Positions 28,472 to 37,217 of a stretch of 64,000 nt of DNA are shown piece after piece; the stretch's first letter is position 1, and each line of letters begins with the position of its first letter. Under the pieces are notes generated by a model that worked only from the letters and a program-made list of their open reading frames with translations, was not told the origin of the DNA and made no database searches. Location: positions 682,001-746,000 of the forward strand of contig NZ_QLLN01000002.1 of the NCBI RefSeq assembly GCF_003259375.1, written 5' to 3'. The position numbers and the translations under genes are program-made. The stretch comes from Arenibacter echinorum (GTDB lineage Bacteria > Bacteroidota > Bacteroidia > Flavobacteriales > Flavobacteriaceae).

Positions 28472-29308
28472 TTATGAGAGTTGTTTGGATAATCCAATCT
28501 TTTTAATAGCATTGTCAATAAATCCGGGTATTATGGAATTGTAGGTAGATTCCAAATTATCCGTATCCCTTATATGGGTCATCATATTGTCATATTTTTT
28601 TTTCCCGTAGGTGGCAACTACCTTCTCTTCGTTTTCTGGTTTGGCAAAATGTGCTTCCATACTGACAGGTTCGGCCTCGGGATGAAATTGTACGCCAACA
28701 AATTCTTCAGAAAAACGTACCGCCATAATGGCCCTCTCATATTCCACATGTGTCCTGATTTTCTCCAGAGCCAATATTTTTGCGCCTTTTTCTTCAAAAA
28801 CCTTCAATCGTGGTTGAATAAGTTGCCAATCCCTGGAATCAACTGCAAAGAACGGATCGGGTAATTTGGAAAACAACTCATCGGCCTTACCATGTTTGGT
28901 CTTATGGATGGGTAGAACCCCGAAAGATGGTGATTTTCGTTTGGTTATGTCTCCTAGTCCAAAATGATGGCATACCATCTGATAGGAATGGCAAATAAAG
29001 AAAATGTATTTTTTGGGATAGTCGCCGTTTGCATTGTGTTCCCATAATTGGTCTATGAGGGAATAATACTTTTTATCCCAGATACCGTCTCCTTCCAAGG
29101 GATTTCCTGGCCCTCCCGAAGATATGTAGATATCATAGCTGGTATCGGGAACTTCATTCTTGGTCCTAACGTCAAAAAATTGGTAATCGGCTACTGCGCT
29201 GAATTTATCCAATATTTCCCGTATACATCTCAGGCCTTGATTTGGAATTCCATTATAAAGGTCTAAAACGGCAATCTTTTTTTTTCTATCCAACATTTTC
29301 TTGTTCAT
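28472..29308 (-). CDS. Class I glutamine amidotransferase-like protein
   Basis: A 278-residue GATase1-fold protein. The nucleophile elbow reads FFICHSYQM, with Cys in place but Ser in the position usually held by Gly. The partner histidine and glutamate are in VQFHPEAEP. SGGPGNPLEGDG is the usual oxyanion-loop region. Family members release ammonia from glutamine, or hydrolyse gamma-glutamyl bonds. The ATG at 29308 directly abuts the stop of the GCS2 gene (TAAATG), so translation is probably coupled. It lies between two ligase genes, so it could supply ammonia or cleave a gamma-glutamyl product. Annotation pipelines may call it GMP synthase; it lacks the synthase domain. Confidence 0.85.
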   Translation of the reverse strand: MNKKMLDRKKKIAVLDLYNGIPNQGLRCIREILDKFSAVADYQFFDVRTKNEVPDTSYDIYISSGGPGNPLEGDGIWDKKYYSLIDQLWEHNANGDYPKKYIFFICHSYQMVCHHFGLGDITKRKSPSFGVLPIHKTKHGKADELFSKLPDPFFAVDSRDWQLIQPRLKVFEEKGAKILALEKIRTHVEYERAIMAVRFSEEFVGVQFHPEAEPVSMEAHFAKPENEEKVVATYGKKKYDNMMTHIRDTDNLESTYNSIIPGFIDNAIKKIGLSKQLS

Positions 29309-30403
29309 TTAAATCCCTGCAACCGTCTCCTTCAAAATAAAATCGACCACATCATTAAGGTTTTTGGTTTTTTCAAAAACGGCCAATTGTCTGTCCGCCC
29401 CGGTCCCTTCATTCAATATTTTATGGATTTTATTGATTTCATCCCTGCTTCCAAGTTCATCTACCACATCATCTACAAATTCCAGCAGCTCCAAAATTAA
29501 TTCTTTTGTTGGAACTTCTATAGATTTTCCAAAGTCGATCATCTTGCCCTCAATCCCATATCTTGAGGCCCTCCATTTATTCTCATTGATCAATGCCCTT
29601 TTGTAAATAATAAAGTTGAGGTTGCTTCTTCTTAAAATATAAAGTTTGGCCACCAAAGCCTGAATCAATGCCGTTATGGCGACTGTTTCATCTACGGTCA
29701 AAGGAACATCACAGATCCTAAATTCTATAGTCGGGTAAAAAGGGTGTACCCTTACATCCCACCATATTTTTTTGGCGTTGTCAATGCACTTTGTCTGTAC
29801 CAAGAGATCAACATAGCGCTCGTATTCCCCTGCACCCGTAAAGAAATCGGGAATACCGGTACGCGGAAATTTATCGAACACTTTGGTGCGGAAAGATTTA
29901 AAACCCGTGTTCCTTCCTTCCCAAAAAGGGGAGTTGGTAGATAGGGCGTAAATATGGGGCAAAAAGTAGCGGACGGAATTATAGATGTGTATAGCCATTT
30001 CCCTGTCTTCAATGCCCACGTGTACATGAAGTCCAAAAATAAGGTTGGACCTGGCAGCATCCTGCAATTCCTGCACAATTTCATCATATCTCGGGTGCAC
30101 GGTTATCAATTGCTTTTCCCATTCCGAGAATGGGTGTGTACCTGCCGCTGCTATTCGAAGGCCTAGGCCGGAGGCAACCTCCGATATTGTTTTTCGCAAA
30201 TGCGTTACTTGTGAGCGCACCTCCTTAATGTCCTTGCAAATGACCGTACCCACTTCAACCACGGCCTGGTGCATTTCTGCCTTTACTTGTCCTTCCAAAA
30301 TCTCGTCGGCAATTTCTACAATTTTTTGCTCATGTGAAGTCAGTTCACGGGTATTGGGATCTATTACTTGATATTCTTCTTCTACTCCTAATGTAAAATC
30401 CAT
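29309..30403 (-). CDS. Carboxylate-amine ligase, GCS2 (YbdK) family
   Basis: A 364-residue enzyme of the glutamate-cysteine ligase type 2 superfamily (glutamine-synthetase fold), which makes an amide bond with ATP. The N-terminus has LGVEEEYQVID with the metal-binding glutamates, and the conserved HVHVGIEDREMAI and TIEFRICDVPLTVDE segments follow. It is the middle gene of the amidoligase operon, 36 nt after the tailed ATP-grasp gene and directly abutting the amidotransferase. E. coli YbdK has weak glutamate-cysteine ligase activity, but the natural substrate of the family is mostly unknown. Confidence 0.92.
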   Translation of the reverse strand: MDFTLGVEEEYQVIDPNTRELTSHEQKIVEIADEILEGQVKAEMHQAVVEVGTVICKDIKEVRSQVTHLRKTISEVASGLGLRIAAAGTHPFSEWEKQLITVHPRYDEIVQELQDAARSNLIFGLHVHVGIEDREMAIHIYNSVRYFLPHIYALSTNSPFWEGRNTGFKSFRTKVFDKFPRTGIPDFFTGAGEYERYVDLLVQTKCIDNAKKIWWDVRVHPFYPTIEFRICDVPLTVDETVAITALIQALVAKLYILRRSNLNFIIYKRALINENKWRASRYGIEGKMIDFGKSIEVPTKELILELLEFVDDVVDELGSRDEINKIHKILNEGTGADRQLAVFEKTKNLNDVVDFILKETVAGI

Positions 30404-30439
30404 TGGTCTCCAGGTATTACAGTTTGGGCATTGTCAAAA

Positions 30440-31603
30440 TTATTTTGACTTGCGTTTGGTTGTTATGGCCTTTTTGACCGGTTTTTTGGGGGCGGCCGCT
30501 GTTGTTTTGGCCTTCGTTGTCGTTGTTTTTTTAGCTGCAACTGTCTTGGTGGTTGCTACAGCCTTTTTTGCTTTGGTCGGCGTTGTTTTTGCCGCAGGGG
30601 TTTTGACTGCCGGGGTAGCTTTTTTTGCAGGAGTTTTTTTGACTGCTGGTTTTTTTGTGGTCGGGGCAACCGCATTCTTGACAAATGTTCCCCAAGTAAG
30701 GTTCATTTGACCTGGTTTGTGCTCCTGTGCCTTTTTTATGGCCATATTTGCCGCGGTCTCCACGACCCATTCAAAATTTTCCTGGCCAACGGAATTAATA
30801 TCGGCATCCGGAGCCGGATTGCAAAAATCTATTGCGTAGGGAATACCGTCCCTTACCGCGAATTCTACGGTGTTAAAATCATACCCCAAAGCTGCATTGA
30901 GTTTTATGGTGTAGTCTTTAACGGTATCCAGGAGTTTTTTGCTCAGCGTAGGGCCATCATGTACATATCTCAGGTGATGTGGGTTGCGCGGCTCGTATTG
31001 CATAATACGTACTTCATCCCCGCCAAGGCAATAGCAACGGAAATATTCGTTAAAGACGATTTCCTCTTGCAACATCATTATTAGTTGTCCGGTTTCGCTG
31101 TGACTCTTAAAAAACTCATCGGCATTGTTGAGTTTATAGACATTTTTCCATCCACCTCCGGCAAAGGGTTTCATATAGGCGGGAAAACCGATATGTTCAA
31201 AAATACCATCCCAGTCCATGGGATACTTTAAATTTCGGAACGAATTTTCAGTGGTATCATCCGGTCTGTCTTTTGAAGGCAGTAGCACTGTTTTTGGAAC
31301 CGGAACTCCAGTTTTTATGGCCAGCGCATTATTAAAAAATTTTTCATCTGCACTCCACCAAAAAGGATTGTTGAGAACTGCGGTACCCGATATGGCTGCG
31401 TTTTTTAGGTATGCCCTGTAAAAGGGAACATCTTGTGAAATGCGATCTATGATAACGGCATATTCCGTTGGGTCGGCCTGCATTACCTTATCTATCAGGA
31501 CGGCCTCGGCCATGATCCCGTTTATTTTTTTTTCGTTTATTCTATCTATAAAGGCTTGGGGAAAGGTATTTTCCTGGCCGAATAGTATTCCAATTTTTTT
31601 CAT
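30440..31603 (-). CDS. ATP-grasp protein with long Lys/Ala/Thr/Pro-rich C-terminal tail
   Basis: A 387-residue protein. The ATP-grasp part (to about 310) begins MKKIGILFGQENTFP and contains AYMKPFAGGGWKNVY (ATP loop), YFRCYCLGGDEVRIM and EFAVRDGIPYAIDFCNPAPD (metal ligands). The last 73 residues are almost only Lys, Ala, Thr, Pro and Val (for example KKTPAKKATPAVK), like histone H1 or AlgP tails. I choose the ATG at 31603; the TTG at 31663 would overlap the preceding esterase gene. It lies 20 nt after that gene. The tail may bind nucleic acid or other polyanions, or might itself be a substrate for the neighbouring ligases; both are inference. Confidence 0.87.
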   Translation of the reverse strand: MKKIGILFGQENTFPQAFIDRINEKKINGIMAEAVLIDKVMQADPTEYAVIIDRISQDVPFYRAYLKNAAISGTAVLNNPFWWSADEKFFNNALAIKTGVPVPKTVLLPSKDRPDDTTENSFRNLKYPMDWDGIFEHIGFPAYMKPFAGGGWKNVYKLNNADEFFKSHSETGQLIMMLQEEIVFNEYFRCYCLGGDEVRIMQYEPRNPHHLRYVHDGPTLSKKLLDTVKDYTIKLNAALGYDFNTVEFAVRDGIPYAIDFCNPAPDADINSVGQENFEWVVETAANMAIKKAQEHKPGQMNLTWGTFVKNAVAPTTKKPAVKKTPAKKATPAVKTPAAKTTPTKAKKAVATTKTVAAKKTTTTKAKTTAAAPKKPVKKAITTKRKSK

Positions 31604-31623
31604 ACGGTATATGGTATTAAAGT

Positions 31624-32328
31624 TTACATTAAGGATAAATAATGGGGAAACATTTCGCGCCATATAGGCCAGTCGTGACTTGCGTTGGGCCTATTGTCCA
31701 ACCAATGATCAATACCTTTATTTTTTAAAATTGCCGACATTCCGAGATTGGCACCCAAGCAAATATCATGTTCGCTGGTACCTAAAATTATTTTCATATT
31801 ATACAGTTCGGGATGATGCATATTGGGCAGGTAATCCACGGGATTATTGAAATAAACATTATCGTCGTAATAGCCATCCAATTGGTCCCTGATATCAAAT
31901 GCCCCGCTCATAGTAAAGAGGTGGCTAACCTTTTCGGGATGTCTAAAGGCAAAATTGGCGGCATGGTAGCCTCCGAAGCTACAGCCTGAAACTGCTACTT
32001 TGCCAATAGGGGATTCGTGTTGTACTTTGGCAACTACTTCCTCCAAAATCATTTTGTCGTACCAAATATGGTTTTTAACTCGGTCTGCAGGATGTATGGA
32101 TCTATTATACCAACTGTATTCGTCAATACTATCCAAGCAATATACCTTCACCTTGCCTTGTTCTATAAACCAGGAAATGGAATCGATTAAATGAAAATCC
32201 TTGCTTTCGTAATACCTCCCTCTGGTGGTAGGAAAGATTAACAAAGGATAGCCCCAATGACCATAAACCATCATTTCCATTTCCTTGCTTAGATTCGGGG
32301 AATACCATTTATGATAGTTCTCTTCCAA
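31624..32328 (-). CDS. Alpha/beta-hydrolase fold esterase, first gene of the amidoligase operon
   Basis: A 234-residue esterase. The nucleophile elbow is SGCSFGGYHA, a likely acid is in GTSEHD, and a histidine is in ASHDWPIW near the C-terminus. The N-terminus YHKWYSPNLSKEMEM is typical of this family, so I keep the TTG start at 32328, although an ATG at 32280 is possible. A -7 box lies 50 nt upstream. It leads the five-gene operon, so all five enzymes should be made together. It is distinct from the esterase at 23.5 kb. Confidence 0.85.
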   Translation of the reverse strand: MEENYHKWYSPNLSKEMEMMVYGHWGYPLLIFPTTRGRYYESKDFHLIDSISWFIEQGKVKVYCLDSIDEYSWYNRSIHPADRVKNHIWYDKMILEEVVAKVQHESPIGKVAVSGCSFGGYHAANFAFRHPEKVSHLFTMSGAFDIRDQLDGYYDDNVYFNNPVDYLPNMHHPELYNMKIILGTSEHDICLGANLGMSAILKNKGIDHWLDNRPNASHDWPIWREMFPHYLSLM

Positions 32329-32377
32329 AATGTATTTATTAATGGTTGGGGAAGTATCTCCCTGTCTTAAAGTTAGC

Positions 32378-32385
32378 CAAAATTA
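32378..32385 (-). promoter_or_regulatory. Putative -7 box of the amidoligase operon
   Basis: Read on the minus strand this is TAATTTTG, an exact -7 match, 50 nt before the TTG start of the esterase gene. No clear -33 TTG. Confidence 0.5.
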
Positions 32386-32572
32386 TGATGCCAACAAATC
32401 TGATTTAAGGAAAGATCGGCATTTATGGATGTGCCTTAAATATGTTTTTTCATAAGGGCAGGGGAAAATGTTCCAAAAGTATTGATATTCAATGCCTTTG
32501 GACTTATGTTGGAAATAGAAATTAGTATTTATTAAATGTAAATTTTTGTTTTAGAGTCAATAGCGGTGCCGC

Positions 32573-33784
32573 CTAATACTCATCCAAATGTTCCGGATAT
32601 AGAAAGTTGTTATATGGAAATCTGGTTATGTGAATGTCCCGAACTTCATCATAAACACGTTTTCTGAATTCTTCCAAATTTTCCTTGTTTAGGGCCGAAA
32701 TAAATAGGGCCCTATCACCAACGCGACGCATCCAAGTATTCTTCCACTCTTCAATAGTGAAGTGTTTATTGGTTTTTTCAGTGATCAAATCATCGTCGTC
32801 AATGGTCTTGTGTTCGTATTGATCTATTTTGTTAAAGACCATGATGGTTTTCTTATCCGAACTTTTTATTTCGGTAAGAATTTGGTTTACAGAATCTATA
32901 TGCTCTTCAAAATTTGGATGGGAAATATCAACTACATGTAATAACAGATCAGCTTCCCGTACTTCATCCAAAGTACTTTTAAAACTTTCTACCAATTGTG
33001 TGGGCAGTTTTCTAATGAATCCCACTGTATCACTCAATAAAAAGGGAAGATTGCCTATCACCACTTTCCTAACCGTAGTGTCCAGGGTAGCGAATAGTTT
33101 GTTTTCTGCAAAGACATCGCTTTTGCTAATAACGTTCATCAGGGTAGATTTGCCTACGTTGGTATACCCTACCAAAGCTACACGTACCAATGCCCCGCGA
33201 TTGCCCCTTTGGGTTTCCATTTGTTTGTCGACCTTCAATAACTTTTTCTTCAGAAGGGAAATTCGATCACGAACAATTCGTCTATCGGTTTCGATCTCCG
33301 TTTCACCGGGTCCACGCATTCCTATACCCCCTTTTTGTCGTTCCAAGTGGGTCCATAGACCTGTAAGTCTGGGAAGTAAATATTCGTATTGGGCCAGTTC
33401 CACTTGGGTGCGGGCATAACTGGTCTGTGCCCTTTGGGCAAAAATATCCAGGATTAAACTGGTACGGTCCAGGATTTTGCATTTTAATTGCCTTTCAATA
33501 TTTCGCTGTTGTCCAGGGGTAAGCTCATCATCAAAAATTACCGATCCAATGTCATTGCTTTTTACATAGGCCTCCACTTCCAACATTTTTCCGCTTCCAA
33601 TGTAGGTTTTAGGGTTGGGCAAGTCTATTCGTTGTACAAAGCGCTTACAAACCTCACCACCTGCAGTATAGGTAAGGAATTCCAGTTCATCCAAATATTC
33701 GTTTACCTTTTCCTCATTCTGGTCTTTGTTCATTACCCCTATGAGTACCGCCTTTTCATATTCTATAGTCTTCTTCTCTAGCAT
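32573..33784 (-). CDS. hflX: Ribosome-associated GTPase HflX
   Basis: A 403-residue GTPase that binds the large ribosomal subunit and helps split or rescue ribosomes. The N-terminal HflX domain includes YIGSGKMLEVEAYV and FDDELTPGQQRNIER, and a GPGETEIETDRR linker leads to the G domain: G1 GYTNVGKST, G3 DTVGFIRKLP, G4 FNKID. Length and motifs are standard. It is monocistronic and divergent from the nuclease gene, with an exact -7 box 17 nt before its ATG. Confidence 0.96.
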   Translation of the reverse strand: MLEKKTIEYEKAVLIGVMNKDQNEEKVNEYLDELEFLTYTAGGEVCKRFVQRIDLPNPKTYIGSGKMLEVEAYVKSNDIGSVIFDDELTPGQQRNIERQLKCKILDRTSLILDIFAQRAQTSYARTQVELAQYEYLLPRLTGLWTHLERQKGGIGMRGPGETEIETDRRIVRDRISLLKKKLLKVDKQMETQRGNRGALVRVALVGYTNVGKSTLMNVISKSDVFAENKLFATLDTTVRKVVIGNLPFLLSDTVGFIRKLPTQLVESFKSTLDEVREADLLLHVVDISHPNFEEHIDSVNQILTEIKSSDKKTIMVFNKIDQYEHKTIDDDDLITEKTNKHFTIEEWKNTWMRRVGDRALFISALNKENLEEFRKRVYDEVRDIHITRFPYNNFLYPEHLDEY

Positions 33785-33800
33785 ATACTTATTTAAAGTA

Positions 33801-33808
33801 CAAATCTA
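33801..33808 (-). promoter_or_regulatory. Putative -7 box of hflX
   Basis: Read on the minus strand this is TAGATTTG, an exact -7 match, ending 16 nt before the hflX ATG. Confidence 0.55.
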
Positions 33809-33861
33809 ATCAATACTTGCCAAGGGTTTTTCGTAATTTAGCAATCGATTAAATATTTTGG

Positions 33862-34836
33862 ATGAAATTTTCATTTTTTAAGAAAAAATCGATCAATACC
33901 CTCCATACTGTGGCTTTCTATAATCTAGAAAACCTATTCGATGCCAAAAATGACTTCAACAGGTTGGATGATGATTTTACTCCCAATGGATCTAAGAAAT
34001 GGACCCCAAAGCGCTATCAGAACAAATTGTCAAGACTCTCCAAGACTATAAGTCAAATTGGGCGCGAATCAACAGGGTTTCCTCCTGTCCTGGTCGGTGT
34101 GGCAGAGGTTGAAAATGGGAAGGTAGTTCAGGATTTGTTGTCTACAGATCCCTTAAATGCGTACAACTATCATTATGTTCACTACGATTCCCCGGATGAG
34201 AGGGGAATAGATAACGCCTTGCTATACAATAGGGATAACTTTGAAGTAATAAGATCGGAAGCTATTCCCTTGATAATACATAATGATAACGGCCAACGCG
34301 ATACCACAAGGGATATACTATACGTAAATGGAGTTCTAAATGGTGAGGAGCTCCATATTTTTGTGAACCATTGGCCTTCCAGAAGGAATGGAGAGCTAGA
34401 AACCGATTATAAACGTATTGCCGCAGCTAAAACCATCATTGAGTATATGGAGGACCTGGAGCAAAGTATTGAAAATCCCAATTATATTGTAATGGGCGAT
34501 TTTAATGATGGTCCTTCTTCTGCCAGTCTACAGACCTTGATGCGTGGGAATAGTTTGCATAACCCTATGGAGGGATTAAAAACGCCGGATCGAGGAAGTG
34601 CCAACTATAAAAGGTCTTGGAGTCTTTTTGATCAAATTATAGTGTCCCATAATTTTTTTAATTACGAACGTGGCACCCACAGTTTTACCGAGGCCAATAT
34701 TTTTGATGAAGCCTTTCTCACGGAATACAAAGGAAAGTACAAAGGCAATCCACATAGAACCTATGTGGGAAGGCGGTATATGGGTGGTTTTAGTGATCAT
34801 TTTCCAGTTTACGTACAATTTAAGTTCAATATTTAA
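33862..34836 (+). CDS. Endonuclease/exonuclease/phosphatase family protein
   Basis: A 324-residue enzyme of the DNase I-like (EEP) superfamily. The metal-binding and catalytic pattern is present: FYNLENLFD, VAEVENGKV, NHWPSRRNGE, MGDFNDGPSS and a terminal SDHFPVYVQF. Members cut nucleic acids or phosphoesters; the substrate cannot be told. There is no clear signal peptide, only a basic N-terminus (KKKS). It is a single gene, divergent from hflX. A weak 9-bp hairpin without a T-run lies after it (34855-34888). Confidence 0.87.
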   Translation: MKFSFFKKKSINTLHTVAFYNLENLFDAKNDFNRLDDDFTPNGSKKWTPKRYQNKLSRLSKTISQIGRESTGFPPVLVGVAEVENGKVVQDLLSTDPLNAYNYHYVHYDSPDERGIDNALLYNRDNFEVIRSEAIPLIIHNDNGQRDTTRDILYVNGVLNGEELHIFVNHWPSRRNGELETDYKRIAAAKTIIEYMEDLEQSIENPNYIVMGDFNDGPSSASLQTLMRGNSLHNPMEGLKTPDRGSANYKRSWSLFDQIIVSHNFFNYERGTHSFTEANIFDEAFLTEYKGKYKGNPHRTYVGRRYMGGFSDHFPVYVQFKFNI

Positions 34837-34951
34837 AATTATTCTTCCCCTAAAGTGAACCTTTCATGTCGTTTTTTTGAAGGTTCACAACAAAACTATG
34901 CCATTCATCGAATAAAAAGGTGCGTTAATCGATAATATTTGCTTGATATAG

Positions 34952-34959
34952 TATATTTG
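34952..34959 (+). promoter_or_regulatory. Putative -7 box of the subtilase gene
   Basis: An exact TATATTTG match 29 nt before the ATG at 34988. Confidence 0.55.
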
Positions 34960-34987
34960 TAGTCCAAATCTTACTATAAACTTTATC

Positions 34988-37192
34988 ATGGCTTACGCAA
35001 ACCCTACTTTGTTAAAGATTAGCAAGTGTTTACTTACAGTAGCTTTTTGCCTTGCTACCTATAGCTCGTTTGCACAAACCGAGAAACAAATCCATATCAT
35101 TAAGGACAAGTATCGTAGTTCCAAATTAGGGGTATTTACCAATGACCTTAAAAAGAACTTTGACAAGGATAACAATAAATTGTTACAGGCCGCTAAGACC
35201 AATGGCTGGAAATTAACAGAAAGATTGGTAGACGGAAATTTTAGCGAGCTTACCGCTATTGGTGATGATGGTACCCCTCTTTATTACAGTACTTTCAGTA
35301 CAAGCATAAATAACGCCACCAGAGCCAACGCCTTGCATGATAATGGACTTTTGGATATAGGTATTAACGGAGAGAACATGATGGTAGGGATATGGGACGG
35401 AGGAGCTGTCTTAACAAACCACAAAGAATTTGGCAATAGGATAGAGACTTTGGATGAGAGTGAGGTTGTGGATTCGCATGCCACTAGGGTTGCCGGTATT
35501 TTGGTAGCGGAAGGATTGGATAAAAATTCGAAAGGCGTTGCCTACAAGGCAAAGGCTGTTTCCAACGACTGGAGAAGGGATAAAATTGAAGTTGCGGAAA
35601 TGGCAGCCAATGGCATGTTGTTATCCAACCATTCTTACGGAATTATGTCCGACCGAGTGCCAGATTGGTATTTTGGATCCTATATCCAAGTTTCTAGGGA
35701 TTGGGACAAAATTATGTACAATGCTCCTTATTATTTAATGGTGACCGCTGCAGGGAATTCCCAAAAAAGCAAAGACAATGAGGCTCCTATTTTTGGTTCG
35801 GCTTCCAACGGTTTTGATTTGATGTTGGGATTTGCAACCTCCAAAAACGGTGTTACTGTTGCCGCGGCAGATATTGAAACCAATAATCAAGGGCAATTGT
35901 TAAGCGCATCGGTAACTTCTTATTCCAGTTTTGGACCTGTTGATGATGGACGTATTAAGCCGGACATTGCGGCTTATGGCACCAATATTTATACTACCGG
36001 TATTACAAATGATACCAAATATGAGACCGCAAACGGAACATCGGTAGCTGCACCGGGTGTAACCGGATCTATGTTGTTGATCCAAGAATATCACGAACAA
36101 ATGGAAGGTAGTTTTATGAGGGCTGCCACTTTAAAAGGATTGGTACTGCATACTGCGGACGATGTTGATGCTCAAGGCCCCGATTACAAAATGGGTTGGG
36201 GAATCATTAATTCAAAGTCGGCCGTAGAGGCAATAGCAAACAAAGGGTTCTCCTCTATGATTTCGGAAGAAACACTTAACGAAGGTGAAACTAAAACCTA
36301 TAAGGTTGTAGCAAATGGAACAGGGCCTTTATCAGCCTCTATTTCTTGGACAGACCCTGCTACAGGAGCGGTAAATTCAGGAACTTTAAATGATATGTCA
36401 GCAGCCTTGATCAACGATTTGGATATTAGGATTACCAAGGACGTCAAAACCTTTTTACCTTGGAAACTTAATGCAGCCAAAGCAGATGCGCCAGCAGTTA
36501 ATGGAGACAATAGAGTGGATCCATTTGAAAAAATAGATATCCAGAATGCCAAGGGTGATTATACTATTACAGTAACCCATAAAAACACCCTTAACCTAGG
36601 ACCACAGAATTTTTCCATCGTTGTTACAGGGATTGCCCTTACCGACTGTGTATTAGTTACGCCTGAAGATATTGAACTGACTACTTCTGATGAAACCGGG
36701 ATAACGCTTAATTGGACAGCCAATACAGATGCACTTTTCCAAATTGAATACAAAAAGAAGGATAGTAACGAATGGAATGTGGAAACAACTTTCGATAATT
36801 TTATTAGCTTAAATAATTTAGTAGAGGGAACGAATTATAGTCTTAGGGTAAAGACATTTTGTTCCGAAAATGTAAGTTCAGAATATAGTGAAGAATATGA
36901 ATTTACCTTTAAGGGTACCGAAACCGAACTTTTGGATTATATGGAATACGAAACCTTGACCTTGGAAGTACAGTTTTCCATTTTCCCCAATCCAGTACAG
37001 ACTTCAATGACCATTAATGGTGATGTCTCTGAAGATGCCATGTATAAAATAGTTTCCCTTAACGGTGTCGTGGTAAAATCCGGGAAGGCAGAGCAAAAGC
37101 AGATTTATATTGCCGATCTAACTACCGGCTTATACGTGCTAACCTTAGCCGATCTGGAAGGTTCAAAATCGATTAAGTTCTATAAGTCCTAA
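34988..37192 (+). CDS. S8 (subtilisin-like) peptidase with type IX secretion signal
   Basis: A 734-residue secreted serine protease. A signal peptide (ending SSFAQ, about residue 30) is followed by the peptidase domain with the triad Asp137 (GIWDGG), His164 (DSHATRVAG) and Ser352 (NGTSVAAPG). After a beta-sandwich region, a fibronectin type III domain lies at about 555-640. The last 75 residues form a type A T9SS sorting domain (FSIFPNPVQ and a terminal KFYKS). It should be exported by the Por/T9SS pathway and released or anchored at the surface. It is a single gene, converging with the exonuclease gene with a 25-nt gap. Confidence 0.94.
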   Translation: MAYANPTLLKISKCLLTVAFCLATYSSFAQTEKQIHIIKDKYRSSKLGVFTNDLKKNFDKDNNKLLQAAKTNGWKLTERLVDGNFSELTAIGDDGTPLYYSTFSTSINNATRANALHDNGLLDIGINGENMMVGIWDGGAVLTNHKEFGNRIETLDESEVVDSHATRVAGILVAEGLDKNSKGVAYKAKAVSNDWRRDKIEVAEMAANGMLLSNHSYGIMSDRVPDWYFGSYIQVSRDWDKIMYNAPYYLMVTAAGNSQKSKDNEAPIFGSASNGFDLMLGFATSKNGVTVAAADIETNNQGQLLSASVTSYSSFGPVDDGRIKPDIAAYGTNIYTTGITNDTKYETANGTSVAAPGVTGSMLLIQEYHEQMEGSFMRAATLKGLVLHTADDVDAQGPDYKMGWGIINSKSAVEAIANKGFSSMISEETLNEGETKTYKVVANGTGPLSASISWTDPATGAVNSGTLNDMSAALINDLDIRITKDVKTFLPWKLNAAKADAPAVNGDNRVDPFEKIDIQNAKGDYTITVTHKNTLNLGPQNFSIVVTGIALTDCVLVTPEDIELTTSDETGITLNWTANTDALFQIEYKKKDSNEWNVETTFDNFISLNNLVEGTNYSLRVKTFCSENVSSEYSEEYEFTFKGTETELLDYMEYETLTLEVQFSIFPNPVQTSMTINGDVSEDAMYKIVSLNGVVVKSGKAEQKQIYIADLTTGLYVLTLADLEGSKSIKFYKS

Positions 37193-37217
37193 TCAGGAAA
37201 GTAACAATTGCCTCTAG

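Noticed and set aside
30450-30710. Ala/Val-rich open frame on the plus strand opposite the ATP-grasp tail
   Set aside because: It is the complement of the Lys/Ala-rich tail codons; the minus-strand protein explains it.
31604-31663. Longer N-terminus for the tailed ATP-grasp protein
   Set aside because: It would start with TTG and overlap the end of the esterase gene; the ATG at 31603 gives a typical MKKIGILFG start.
34855-34888. Hairpin GTGAACCTT/AAGGTTCAC after the nuclease gene
   Set aside because: The stem is perfect, but there is a 16-nt loop and no T-run after it, so I do not call a terminator.
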